From the NCBI RefSeq assembly GCF_049310885.1, contig NZ_JBMDYO010000003.1:62001-126000 (forward strand): a DNA stretch of 64,000 nt, written 5' to 3'. A model generated the notes under the pieces. It was not told the DNA's origin. It was given only the letters and a program-made list of their open reading frames with translations, and did not search any database. Shown here in pieces: positions 45,342 through 52,438 of this stretch. How positions within the stretch are numbered: position 1 is the first letter of the stretch; each line of letters begins with the position of its first letter. Source of the stretch: CAYZJV01 sp049310885. Its GTDB lineage: Bacteria; Spirochaetota; Spirochaetia; Sphaerochaetales; Sphaerochaetaceae. A program made the position numbers and the translations under genes.

Positions 45342-46118
45342 ATGGACGTTATTGAGCGCATACCACAAAGTGCTCTCCAAGGCCGGACCAAGTCGGCAAG
45401 AATAGCAAACTATCTCGAAGAAATGATTCTTTCGGGAGAGTTGGGCACTGGTGAGCTGTTGCCTTCCCAACAGGAATTGGCTGACAAGTTTGGAGCAAGC
45501 TCACGTTCGATTAGAGAGGCTTTCAAACAGCTTGAAGCGAAGGGGTTGCTGACGATAAGCCAAGGACGTCGTGCTTCCGTTAAATGTAATAACTTAGACC
45601 AATTCGTCGAATCTTTAACAGATTCAATCATCCGTAGTGGGAGTAGTGATACGAAGTTGCTGTTGGATTTGGTTCAGGTCCGTACGAGTGTCGAGGTTTC
45701 CGCTGCACGTGATTTTACCCGTAATCCTCGACGAAAAGAAATTGTGAAGGAACTGCTCTTATCTGCAGGAAAGATGGATGAGTCCTTGCAGGGGATCAGG
45801 GTTCATGACCAGTATGCTATGGAAGAGTTCCGCAGATATGAAGGTCTTTTCCATACGGTATTGGTCCGTTCGAACGACAATATCATATTGGATGCCATTT
45901 ACGAGAACCTCTCTCCATTGCTTGATGAAAGTCTCTCCTATTCTGCGGTTACTATTGAAGAGTACGAGAAGAAGGTCCGTGAATATCTCTATATTGCAGA
46001 AGCTCTGCAAAGCGGTCAAACAGATTTGGCTGTAGCCCTAGTCTTGGTGAATCTGACCAATTTGAAGAAACGCATTGAATCACATGCTGAAAAGAGGACC
46101 AAGTTCGCTTTCGCATAG
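45342..46118 (+). CDS. FadR-type GntR regulator 2
   Basis: 258 residues, parallel in layout to regulator 1. The DNA-binding segment is nearly identical (LLPSQQELADKFGASSRS, REAFKQLEAKGLLTISQG), while the FCD ligand domain is more diverged. Similar recognition helices imply overlapping operators. ATG 45342 is chosen because AGGAGG (45326-45331) lies upstream; that site is inside the longer frame starting at 45324. Confidence 0.9.
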   Translation: MDVIERIPQSALQGRTKSARIANYLEEMILSGELGTGELLPSQQELADKFGASSRSIREAFKQLEAKGLLTISQGRRASVKCNNLDQFVESLTDSIIRSGSSDTKLLLDLVQVRTSVEVSAARDFTRNPRRKEIVKELLLSAGKMDESLQGIRVHDQYAMEEFRRYEGLFHTVLVRSNDNIILDAIYENLSPLLDESLSYSAVTIEEYEKKVREYLYIAEALQSGQTDLAVALVLVNLTNLKKRIESHAEKRTKFAFA

Positions 46119-46137
46119 GCTGGTTATCTCTTGCAAG

Positions 46138-46183
46138 AAGCCTCCTCTTACCCCTATTCTGATGGGTACGTGGAGGCTTTTCG
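46138..46183 (+). promoter_or_regulatory. Hairpin covering the ribosome site of the ABC ATPase gene
   Basis: AAGCCTCC (46138-46145) pairs with GGAGGCTT (46172-46179), with an inner TACCC/GGGTA pair. The 3' arm contains GGAGG, seven bases from the ATG at 46184. Followed by TTTTC, so it could act as a terminator of the GntR 2 message, a translation switch, or both. Confidence 0.6.
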
Positions 46184-46969
46184 ATGTCCGTTGAACCAAT
46201 CATATCCTTACGTAATATCACTGTCCGCAGAAGTGGAAGACCTATTGTCGACTCTCTTTCTCTCGATGTGTATCCGACTGAGCATGTTGCAATCATTGGT
46301 TCCAATGGAGCTGGGAAATCAACTCTTGTACAGGTGATAAGTCAGGAGGTACATCCGTTATGGGCTCCAGAGAGCAAACGCTTGATCTTCGGTCAAGAGC
46401 GTTGGAGAGTCCTAGAGCTTAGAAAGAGGATGGGAATAGTCTCTCAGTCGCTGCAATATATGTGCAATACTACCTTTTCTGTTCGGCATATCGTCTTGTC
46501 AGGGTTTTTCAGTAGTATCGGACTCGATTTCCATCATCAGGTGACCAGCGATATGGTAGATATGGCGGATCAATGTCTAAAAGATCAGGAAGTGTTCCAT
46601 CTGAAAGAAAAGCCGATGAGAACGCTCTCCTCAGGGGAGGCGCGAAGGGTGTTGCTTACCCGGGCTGTGGTTCATAATCCCGAGGTCATGCTATTGGATG
46701 AGGCCGTTTCGAATCTGGATCTTCCCGCTAAGCGAATGTACAGAGATTCTCTAGAGGCATTCGTACAGGATGGACGAACTCTGATATTGGTTACCCATGA
46801 CCTTTCTGAAATAATCCAACCGATAGGTCGGGTGGTAGTAATGAAGGAGGGGAAAATCATTGCAGATGGTCCAAAGGAAGATGTCTTGAACGAGGATGTC
46901 TTGAGTCAGGCATATGGGACCCGAATTTTTGTCTCAGAGCGTGAAGGTCGATTTAACGCTTGGTGTTGA
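46184..46969 (+). CDS. ABC transporter ATP-binding protein (ModF/YlmA-like)
   Basis: 261 residues, a single ABC domain. Walker A IIGSNGAGKST, signature LSSGEARRVLLTRA, Walker B VMLLDEAVSNLD, and the switch His in LVTHD. Stand-alone, with no permease or binding protein next to it. The signature reads LSSGE rather than LSGGQ. The target is unknown. Confidence 0.88.
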   Translation: MSVEPIISLRNITVRRSGRPIVDSLSLDVYPTEHVAIIGSNGAGKSTLVQVISQEVHPLWAPESKRLIFGQERWRVLELRKRMGIVSQSLQYMCNTTFSVRHIVLSGFFSSIGLDFHHQVTSDMVDMADQCLKDQEVFHLKEKPMRTLSSGEARRVLLTRAVVHNPEVMLLDEAVSNLDLPAKRMYRDSLEAFVQDGRTLILVTHDLSEIIQPIGRVVVMKEGKIIADGPKEDVLNEDVLSQAYGTRIFVSEREGRFNAWC

Positions 46970-47030
46970 GGCTTCACCATAGTATATTGGTCTTATAGCA
47001 TGGTGCTATACCATCAGGAGGAGGCTTTTC

Positions 47031-47618
47031 ATGAATAGATGTTCCATCATAGTCCACAGCGTCAACGGTAACAGCTACATCATTGCGACCTATCTTCAGG
47101 AGTTGCTCACACAGCGCAATGTCGATGCTCGTTTGTATCGAGTGGAAGATCCGGATTTGCACATCTGGGCTAACAAGGCCGATACAGCCAATGATTTTTA
47201 TGAAGATATCCAGGCTTTGCCTGTAGCCAATGAATCTACGTTACTCAAGAGTAGGATGGTCATAATGGGTTGCCCTACGACTTTCGGAAATGTCTCTGCC
47301 GAGATGAAGACTTTCATGGATTCCACGTACTCACTCATGGAGAGTAGGGAGTTAGGAGGAAAATTCTTTGCCTGTTTCACCAGCTGTACGCATAGTATCT
47401 GTGAAGGAGCCTTCTGCTTGGATTCCATGGTTCACTATGCACAGACCATGGGGATGGTTCATATTCCTTTGGGGATCCACGATACTCTGGAATGGGCAAA
47501 CCAGCCGGTGAGCGGAATCGTACACCTTGCAGGTAAGGAAAACGCCATACGACCATCAAGTCAGTTGGGAGATGTTTTAACAGCTTATGCTGATACCCTC
47601 GCAGGGTACCTTCAGTAG
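47031..47618 (+). CDS. Flavodoxin-fold FMN protein (WrbA-like)
   Basis: 195 residues. The FMN phosphate loop HSVNGNSYIIATYL is at the N-terminus, and MGCPTTFGNVSAEMKTFMDSTY matches the WrbA/NAD(P)H:quinone reductase pattern. Probably carries out quinone or flavin reduction. GGAGGAGG precedes the ATG. A small stem (ATAGCATGGTGCTAT, about 46996-47010) lies upstream. Confidence 0.82.
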   Translation: MNRCSIIVHSVNGNSYIIATYLQELLTQRNVDARLYRVEDPDLHIWANKADTANDFYEDIQALPVANESTLLKSRMVIMGCPTTFGNVSAEMKTFMDSTYSLMESRELGGKFFACFTSCTHSICEGAFCLDSMVHYAQTMGMVHIPLGIHDTLEWANQPVSGIVHLAGKENAIRPSSQLGDVLTAYADTLAGYLQ

Positions 47619-48003
47619 AAAACAATAGGAACGCGCTAGAAGGGGCCCGGCGGAAGCCGGGTTTCTCTTTGTGGATGTGTCAGAGGTTTGCCCAATCATT
47701 TGACATAAGCAACAACTTTTTAGGTATAAAATGCTTTAAAGTTAAAGCGTTAGTGAGCGTTAATGTAAGAAGATTTAGGTAAAAAGGCCCTAAAATGTCA
47801 CAAGATGGGATGAGTTGAAAAATAATAAAACAATATAATATAGTAAATTATAAAATATTATAAAATTTTGTGTAATTTTTTCTAAAATATTTTGTTAATC
47901 TATTGACATAAGTTGAAGGTGATAGTAATGTATGGACATCCACTGGAAATGGTGGAAACAAAAATGAATAAAATGACGTTGAAGTCAAGATAGGAGTTAT
48001 AAA
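47619..48003 (+). promoter_or_regulatory. Intergenic region with terminator, two TTGACATAAG elements and an AT-rich tract
   Basis: Contains no gene of note. A terminator CCCGGC-GGAA-GCCGGG plus a T-rich tail (47646-47669) ends the flavodoxin gene. TTGACATAAGC lies at 47700-47710 and TTGACATAAGT at 47903-47913. The second has TAATGT (47926-47931) after 17 bases and is the likely promoter of member B. About 90 bases of almost pure A/T precede it (47815-47902), UP-element-like. Confidence 0.65.
47646..47669 (+). terminator. Intrinsic terminator after the flavodoxin-like gene
   Basis: Stem CCCGGC / GCCGGG with a GGAA loop, followed by TTTCTCTTT. Confidence 0.75.
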
Positions 48004-48558
48004 ATGAAAAAGGCTATTGCAATCTTGTTGGTACTTCTTGTTGCCGGTGTGGTGTTTGGTGCGACTACATACTCGGGTGATCTTGGTTCTAGTAATGAAT
48101 TGACTTTGAATGCAACTAATGCTAGTAAGACAACTTTTACTGTTGATCAGCTTGAAGGTGAAGAGGGAAATGAAATATCCTTGGATGTTGGAAGTACTTT
48201 TAGGGGATCGACAGGTGTGTCAGTAGCGACATGGAGTTTTTTTAGTACCACAGGAGATGCAGCTCCTTCGGTTGAGATTACTTTTGACGGTGTTTTCACT
48301 TCTGCAGCTAATGGCGACTATACAATCCCATACGAAGTCGCATTTGAAAATGCAGCTTCAACTACTTCTACATTTTCTGCCTCGACTATTACCTATGACG
48401 ACTTTGCTAGGACAGGTAACAATGGTGCGTTCTTAACTACTTCTAATGAGAATAACGGAAGTGTATACGTTAAAATAGCAACTGGCCAAGAATCTACCGA
48501 ATATGCAGCGGCAGAAGATTATAAAACAGATATTACATTTAGTGTGACTGCACTCTAA
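48004..48558 (+). CDS. Small secreted beta-rich protein, family member B
   Basis: 184 residues. Signal peptide MKKAIAILLVLLVAGVVFGA. The mature chain is rich in Thr, Ser, Ala and Gly, without cysteine, ends YKTDITFSVTAL, and contains a VSVATWSF strand. AGGAG lies eight bases before the ATG. Transcription probably starts near 47938 from the TTGACATAAGT promoter. Two short in-frame-independent ATGs lie in the leader. The composition suggests an abundant surface or periplasmic protein. The ending resembles the last strand of fimbrial or spore-coat-U domains, but I would not assign it there. Confidence 0.78.
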   Translation: MKKAIAILLVLLVAGVVFGATTYSGDLGSSNELTLNATNASKTTFTVDQLEGEEGNEISLDVGSTFRGSTGVSVATWSFFSTTGDAAPSVEITFDGVFTSAANGDYTIPYEVAFENAASTTSTFSASTITYDDFARTGNNGAFLTTSNENNGSVYVKIATGQESTEYAAAEDYKTDITFSVTAL

Positions 48559-48577
48559 GCAGTGAACAAAGAAATTG

Positions 48578-48609
48578 AAAGAAAGTGTCCTATGCAGGGC
48601 ACTTTCTTT
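48578..48609 (+). terminator. Intrinsic terminator after member B
   Basis: AAAGAAAGTG pairs with CACTTTCTTT (10 bp) with an inner CC/GG and TATGCA loop. T-rich 3' arm. Confidence 0.8.
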
Positions 48610-48946
48610 GTATGACGGGTATGTCATCATTCTTGGGTGAAAATCCTAAGGGGTGTAGGTGTGGACGAACCCGATAACGAATTGTTGATATCACATCGTG
48701 AGGTGTGGGAGATAAGAAACAATATCAAAATTGAAATCCTATTTACAGAAACCTGAGAGAGCTCGGATGAAAAACGAGAATTTTAGAGAATGACACCCTT
48801 TCAATCTTTGAAATACAGTATTCTTGAAACTTGCGTGATAGAGATTCTATGCATACCCAGAAGTATCGAGGATGTTGCTTTGGACCCAGAGCACCTAAGT
48901 AATTTGTAGACTTGAGAAGTCCATTTGAGCCGCAGATAACTAACTG
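48610..48946. other. Intergenic stretch without recognised gene
   Basis: Between the member B terminator and the member C promoter. Short frames exist on both strands, but none has a ribosome site or recognisable composition. I see no repeat or RNA signature. Confidence 0.5.
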
Positions 48947-48975
48947 TTGACACAAGTTATTGCGGTAAGTACACT
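48947..48975 (+). promoter_or_regulatory. Promoter of member C, probably leaderless
   Basis: TTGACA (48947-48952, extended as TTGACACAAGT), 17 bases, TACACT (48970-48975). The ATG follows after six bases, so transcription would start at or beside the start codon. Confidence 0.7.
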
Positions 48976-48981
48976 TTGGGC

Positions 48982-49503
48982 ATGATAATTAGGCGTACGG
49001 TAATTCTTGTTATCCTTTTCTTGCTGATATGCTCATTCCTCTTTGCGGAAACAGGCACGCTGGGAACGACTTCGCTTAATCTCAGTGGTGTTGTAGCACC
49101 AAAATCATTACTTGGTATAACCCAGTTATTGGGGGCGGCTCCAGGATCGGGGGATGCTATTCCCTTGGATTCAGGTGATATTTTGTACGATGCAATCGGT
49201 AATGGAGTTGAGGTCGGTACTTGGGCAGCATCCTCCAATAGTAGCGCAAACCTTGAACTCATTATTGAATACACCCCATTTGTCGATCCTGAAATAACTG
49301 GCGTCTCTATTCCTTATATTGTGCACAACGGTATAGAGACGATTGTCTCGGGAGGAGAGTTTTATCCTCTAGTAAGAACTGGTGGAATTTATCAGAGTGA
49401 AGACAATTCTGGGTCTGTCTTCATCAAGAGAACTGATACCAACACCTACCCCCCCAGCTCAAACTATAGGACAACAATTTCTTTTACTCTCCAAGCTGAA
49501 TAA
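48982..49503 (+). CDS. Small secreted beta-rich protein, family member C
   Basis: 173 residues. A signal peptide follows MIIRRTVILVILFLLICSFLFA. Mature region: GTLGTTSLNLSGVV, VEVGTWAASSNSSAN, then SGSVFIKR and YRTTISFTLQAE, matching the strand pattern of members B and D. The only Met at the N-terminus is at 48982; there is no ribosome site, consistent with a leaderless message. Function unknown. Confidence 0.75.
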   Translation: MIIRRTVILVILFLLICSFLFAETGTLGTTSLNLSGVVAPKSLLGITQLLGAAPGSGDAIPLDSGDILYDAIGNGVEVGTWAASSNSSANLELIIEYTPFVDPEITGVSIPYIVHNGIETIVSGGEFYPLVRTGGIYQSEDNSGSVFIKRTDTNTYPPSSNYRTTISFTLQAE

Positions 49504-49833
49504 GACTTCCTGTTGAAAAATTCTTTAAAAAAATACATCACATATGCTTATATCTAGGCAAAATCAGCAAACTTTTGTCATAGGAATAGAAGGCTTCGTC
49601 TGTTAAAAGTACTTGAGGGATAGATAAATTTTCAAAAGTAATATATTAAAGATAGTGCAGATGTCATATGATGGCGCATGTATGATATTATATAAAATTA
49701 TAAAATATATGTAATTAAAATAAATAATTAAAATTATTAAAAATAATTACAAAAAAATATAATCATCACTTGACATAAGTAACAACCAGTACTAGATTGT
49801 ATGTACAGCCTAGGCTGAAGAGAGGGTACGTAT
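49504..49833 (+). promoter_or_regulatory. AT-rich leader and promoter of member D
   Basis: No gene. About 49680-49765 is nearly all A/T and shares the pattern ATTATAAAAT...TGTAATT with the tract before member B. TTGACATAAGT (49770-49780), with 17 bases to TAGATT (49793-49798), forms the promoter. Confidence 0.65.
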
Positions 49834-50358
49834 ATGAAAAAAACATTGGTTTTATTTATTGCAATACTTTTTGTTGGTGGCGTTCTTTTTGCAGAACTTA
49901 CCGGCACTACAGGTGATACAGATACTGGAAGTTTGGTTGTATATGGTGAAATTCCACCAGGAGCAATTGAATTCACCGTAACACAAACCGATAGTAGTAA
50001 TGTTGATTTGCTTTCTGCGATAGTAGCTCCTGCAGGGGCCGGGTATGTGATTGGTAATTGGGACCTGACATCAACTAACCAAGCTGCCAATGCATATACT
50101 ATTACATATGATTATGGCACGTTGGATTTGAATACCACTTCAATTGAGTATGTACTTCTGGAGTATGCAGCTGGAGCAACAACTGGTGGAGCTCAAAAAA
50201 GTGATCTTGCTACCACTGGGATTACCACAACAGCCGGAACGACTACTGTTGGGCGTAACATTGGATTCAGATTGACAAATACTGGTCTTACCACGGCAAT
50301 AGGTGCTCCTGAAGGAAGTTACCAGGATACTGTCACAATTACGATAGAAACGAACTAA
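49834..50358 (+). CDS. Small secreted beta-rich protein, family member D
   Basis: 174 residues. Signal peptide MKKTLVLFIAILFVGGVLFA. Mature part has GSLVVYGEIPPGAIEFTV, IGNWDLTSTNQAAN, a YTITYDYG strand, and ends SYQDTVTITIETN. It has no cysteine. GAGAGGG precedes the ATG. Closest in layout to member E, with which it may be cotranscribed. Confidence 0.78.
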   Translation: MKKTLVLFIAILFVGGVLFAELTGTTGDTDTGSLVVYGEIPPGAIEFTVTQTDSSNVDLLSAIVAPAGAGYVIGNWDLTSTNQAANAYTITYDYGTLDLNTTSIEYVLLEYAAGATTGGAQKSDLATTGITTTAGTTTVGRNIGFRLTNTGLTTAIGAPEGSYQDTVTITIETN

Positions 50359-50370
50359 CATTATTGTCTC

Positions 50371-50400
50371 CAAAGGCACGGCACCCTTCGGGGTGCTTTG
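50371..50400 (+). terminator. Hairpin between members D and E
   Basis: GCACCC-TTCG-GGGTGC with outer CAAAG/CTTTG pairing, ending TTTG. A weak terminator that could let some transcription continue into member E. Confidence 0.6.
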
Positions 50401-50429
50401 TCATACATAGGCTATAGAGGGAGCATATT

Positions 50430-50984
50430 ATGAAACATTATTTGGCAATCATACTCGTACTACTCATAGTTTTAATTGCTCCCATGTCGATTGCTGCAGA
50501 AGAGGTTGTTCCCCAGACGGTTGGAACTGGGCAGATTGTATTCCGTGGTTTTATTGAAGCCGGGCTTTATTTCAGTGTCTCCACATTGACAGAAGAATCA
50601 TTCAACCTGCTCACTACCGAAGAGCTGCTGCCTACTGGAGATGGTGTTGATATCGGACAGTGGACGTTACGTGTCGACAATCCTCCCACAACCCTCACCA
50701 ACTATACTATCCGCTACGAGTATGAGCCCATCCAAAATACCAATGAAGAAATTGACGATCAGATTTCGTTTGTTATTCTTGAGAGAGAAGAGACTGAGAC
50801 AGTACGTACAGAAAAGCCCAACAATAGTGTAACGGCTATATCTGTGAGTGCTACGGATAGTCTTAGTACTATTACCCGGGTATTCAGTGCTAGGCTTACT
50901 GATGAAGGGTTGAACACTGCATTAGAAGCCGCTGCTTCGGCCGATTATATCGCCTATATTACCGTTTCGTTGGAAACGGATTAG
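50430..50984 (+). CDS. Small secreted beta-rich protein, family member E
   Basis: 184 residues. Signal peptide MKHYLAIILVLLIVLIAPMSIAA. Mature part follows the D pattern: GQIVFRGFIEAGLYFSV, VDIGQWTLRVDN, YTIRYEYEP, FSARLTDEGLNTALEAA, ending YIAYITVSLETD. More acidic than the others. GAGGGAG precedes the ATG. No TTGACAYAAGY element upstream, so it probably depends on the D promoter. Confidence 0.78.
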   Translation: MKHYLAIILVLLIVLIAPMSIAAEEVVPQTVGTGQIVFRGFIEAGLYFSVSTLTEESFNLLTTEELLPTGDGVDIGQWTLRVDNPPTTLTNYTIRYEYEPIQNTNEEIDDQISFVILEREETETVRTEKPNNSVTAISVSATDSLSTITRVFSARLTDEGLNTALEAAASADYIAYITVSLETD

Positions 50985-51059
50985 GGTATTCCAATAGGTA
51001 AATTATTACTGAAAAATAATACTTTTCAACTAGACAATTCCATGCCATAATCAGACTTG

Positions 51060-51172
51060 TGGTTGCTCTTGGGCAGGGCGGAAGCTGCCTAGGAATGCAT
51101 GGACATAAGGTCGCTCCTTATGCTCTGAAGGAGGTGCCGCTTTCCCCTCAACGGGGAGGCGGTTTTTTGTAT
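51060..51172 (+). ncRNA. Candidate structured RNA with own terminator
   Basis: CATAAT (51047-51052) with TTTTCA 17 bases upstream could start a transcript near 51060. The region has stems GGCAG/CTGCC around GGCGGAAG and CATAAGG/CCTTATG around TCGCT. It ends in a strong terminator (CCGC...CCCC-TCAAC-GGGG...GCGG, then TTTTTT, 51137-51168). The T-run is on the plus strand, so it cannot serve the convergent ROK gene. It is either a small RNA or a distant terminator of member E. No known RNA family recognised. Confidence 0.45.
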
Positions 51173-51174
51173 TT

Positions 51175-52335
51175 TTAGGCTCCCTGATGATGTTTTAGCT
51201 GATCGAGAAGAGAGCGTTTGAAGATGAATTCATCCAAGCCCATGGCAGCTATTCCCAAGATGCCTGAACGTTCACCTAAAGTTGATCGCTCGATCGAAGT
51301 CTTCTCTTGTATTATCGAAGCAGCTCTTCTTTCGAAGGTTCTTAGCAGCGTGGTAAAGTAACGCTCAGGAAGAGCTGAGATGCCTCCTCCTATGATAATC
51401 TTATCTGGTCTGAATAGCGCAGATGCGAAGATCAGGCCTTGTGCCAAAGACTCTGCTGCATGCAACAGTTCGCCGTCAATAGCACTATCGTTATCAGCCA
51501 TAGAACACAGTTGTTTTACAGAAGTGACTTCAGGATAGGGTTCAACCAAAGCCCAACCTGCCGCCTGGGTCTCCAGGCATCCGATGGCACCACAGCGACA
51601 ATGTCCCGATTGTCCTATCGGAATATGACCGAATTGACAATCTTGGGAGGTGATCTTTCCATCAGAGAGCCAAGCGGCTCCGATATGCTCTCCCCAATTC
51701 ACATAGAAATAGGAAGTATCGGAATCGATATCAGCGAACCATCGCTCACCCATGATCATACTGCGGACATTGTTCTCAACCAAGACCGGAAAAGGAAGAT
51801 GTTTTTTCAGTGCGTAGGACAAAGGTACAGATTTCCACTTCCAGTCAGACACTTGAAGCACCGTACCCGTTGCTGGCTCGACTATACCGGTAATAGAGAT
51901 AGCGAGACCGCTGACTGCCTTGGGATCTTTCATTCTGGATAGAAACTTGGATGAGGCTTGTATGATCGATGCCGCTAACTCCTCAGGAGACGGTTCCTTC
52001 GCTGTAGGGAATCGCTCGAATCTGAGCATCTCCCCACTGAGATTCACAAGCGCAATCGAGGTATTACGTGTCCCTATATCTATGGCGAGAACCATTTTCC
52101 TCTCTTTCTGCAAGGCGAGAGACATGGGGCGTCTCCCTGCGGCTGTAGACCTGGTACCAGTCTCTTGAACCATACCTTCTGAGAGCAAGGCATCGACTAT
52201 CTCGCCAGTACTTACCTTGTTCAAGCCAAGGAGACGTGAGACATCGGCACGACTGAGACCTTCATGTTGGGCAAGGATGTTGAGGATCCTGAGACGGTTG
52301 AGTTGTCGTGCAGCGGTGGGTTGGGTGAATCGCAT
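51175..52335 (-). CDS. ROK-family transcriptional regulator/sugar kinase
   Basis: 386 residues. N-terminal winged helix (about 15-75; HEGLSRADVSRLLGLNKV) followed by a ROK domain with VLAIDIGTRN (phosphate loop). The zinc motif is GHCRCGAIGCLET, complete with three cysteines, and GGGISALPE lies near the end. Probably a sugar-responsive repressor of the XylR/NagC kind. It diverges from htpG; an inverted repeat lies between them. Confidence 0.9.
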   Translation of the reverse strand: MRFTQPTAARQLNRLRILNILAQHEGLSRADVSRLLGLNKVSTGEIVDALLSEGMVQETGTRSTAAGRRPMSLALQKERKMVLAIDIGTRNTSIALVNLSGEMLRFERFPTAKEPSPEELAASIIQASSKFLSRMKDPKAVSGLAISITGIVEPATGTVLQVSDWKWKSVPLSYALKKHLPFPVLVENNVRSMIMGERWFADIDSDTSYFYVNWGEHIGAAWLSDGKITSQDCQFGHIPIGQSGHCRCGAIGCLETQAAGWALVEPYPEVTSVKQLCSMADNDSAIDGELLHAAESLAQGLIFASALFRPDKIIIGGGISALPERYFTTLLRTFERRAASIIQEKTSIERSTLGERSGILGIAAMGLDEFIFKRSLLDQLKHHQGA

Positions 52336-52376
52336 GATTCAGCATAGCCCAGAATAGGGTAAATGTTAATGAGAAC

Positions 52377-52392
52377 ATTGCCGATAGGCAAT
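52377..52392. promoter_or_regulatory. Inverted repeat between ROK gene and htpG
   Basis: ATTGCC-GATA-GGCAAT, a perfect 6-bp inverted repeat in the 103-base divergent gap. Possible operator of the ROK protein or of htpG. Confidence 0.4.
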
Positions 52393-52438
52393 AATTTCAC
52401 TATCTTATCTCTGGTATAAACACGATTCGGAGGAACTC

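Noticed and set aside
48743..48955. 70-codon minus-strand open frame
   Set aside because: No ribosome site and no composition typical of the neighbouring genes; it ends within the member C promoter.
51097..51180. Short 27-codon frame inside the candidate small RNA
   Set aside because: AGG is too close to the ATG, and the frame runs through the terminator stem.
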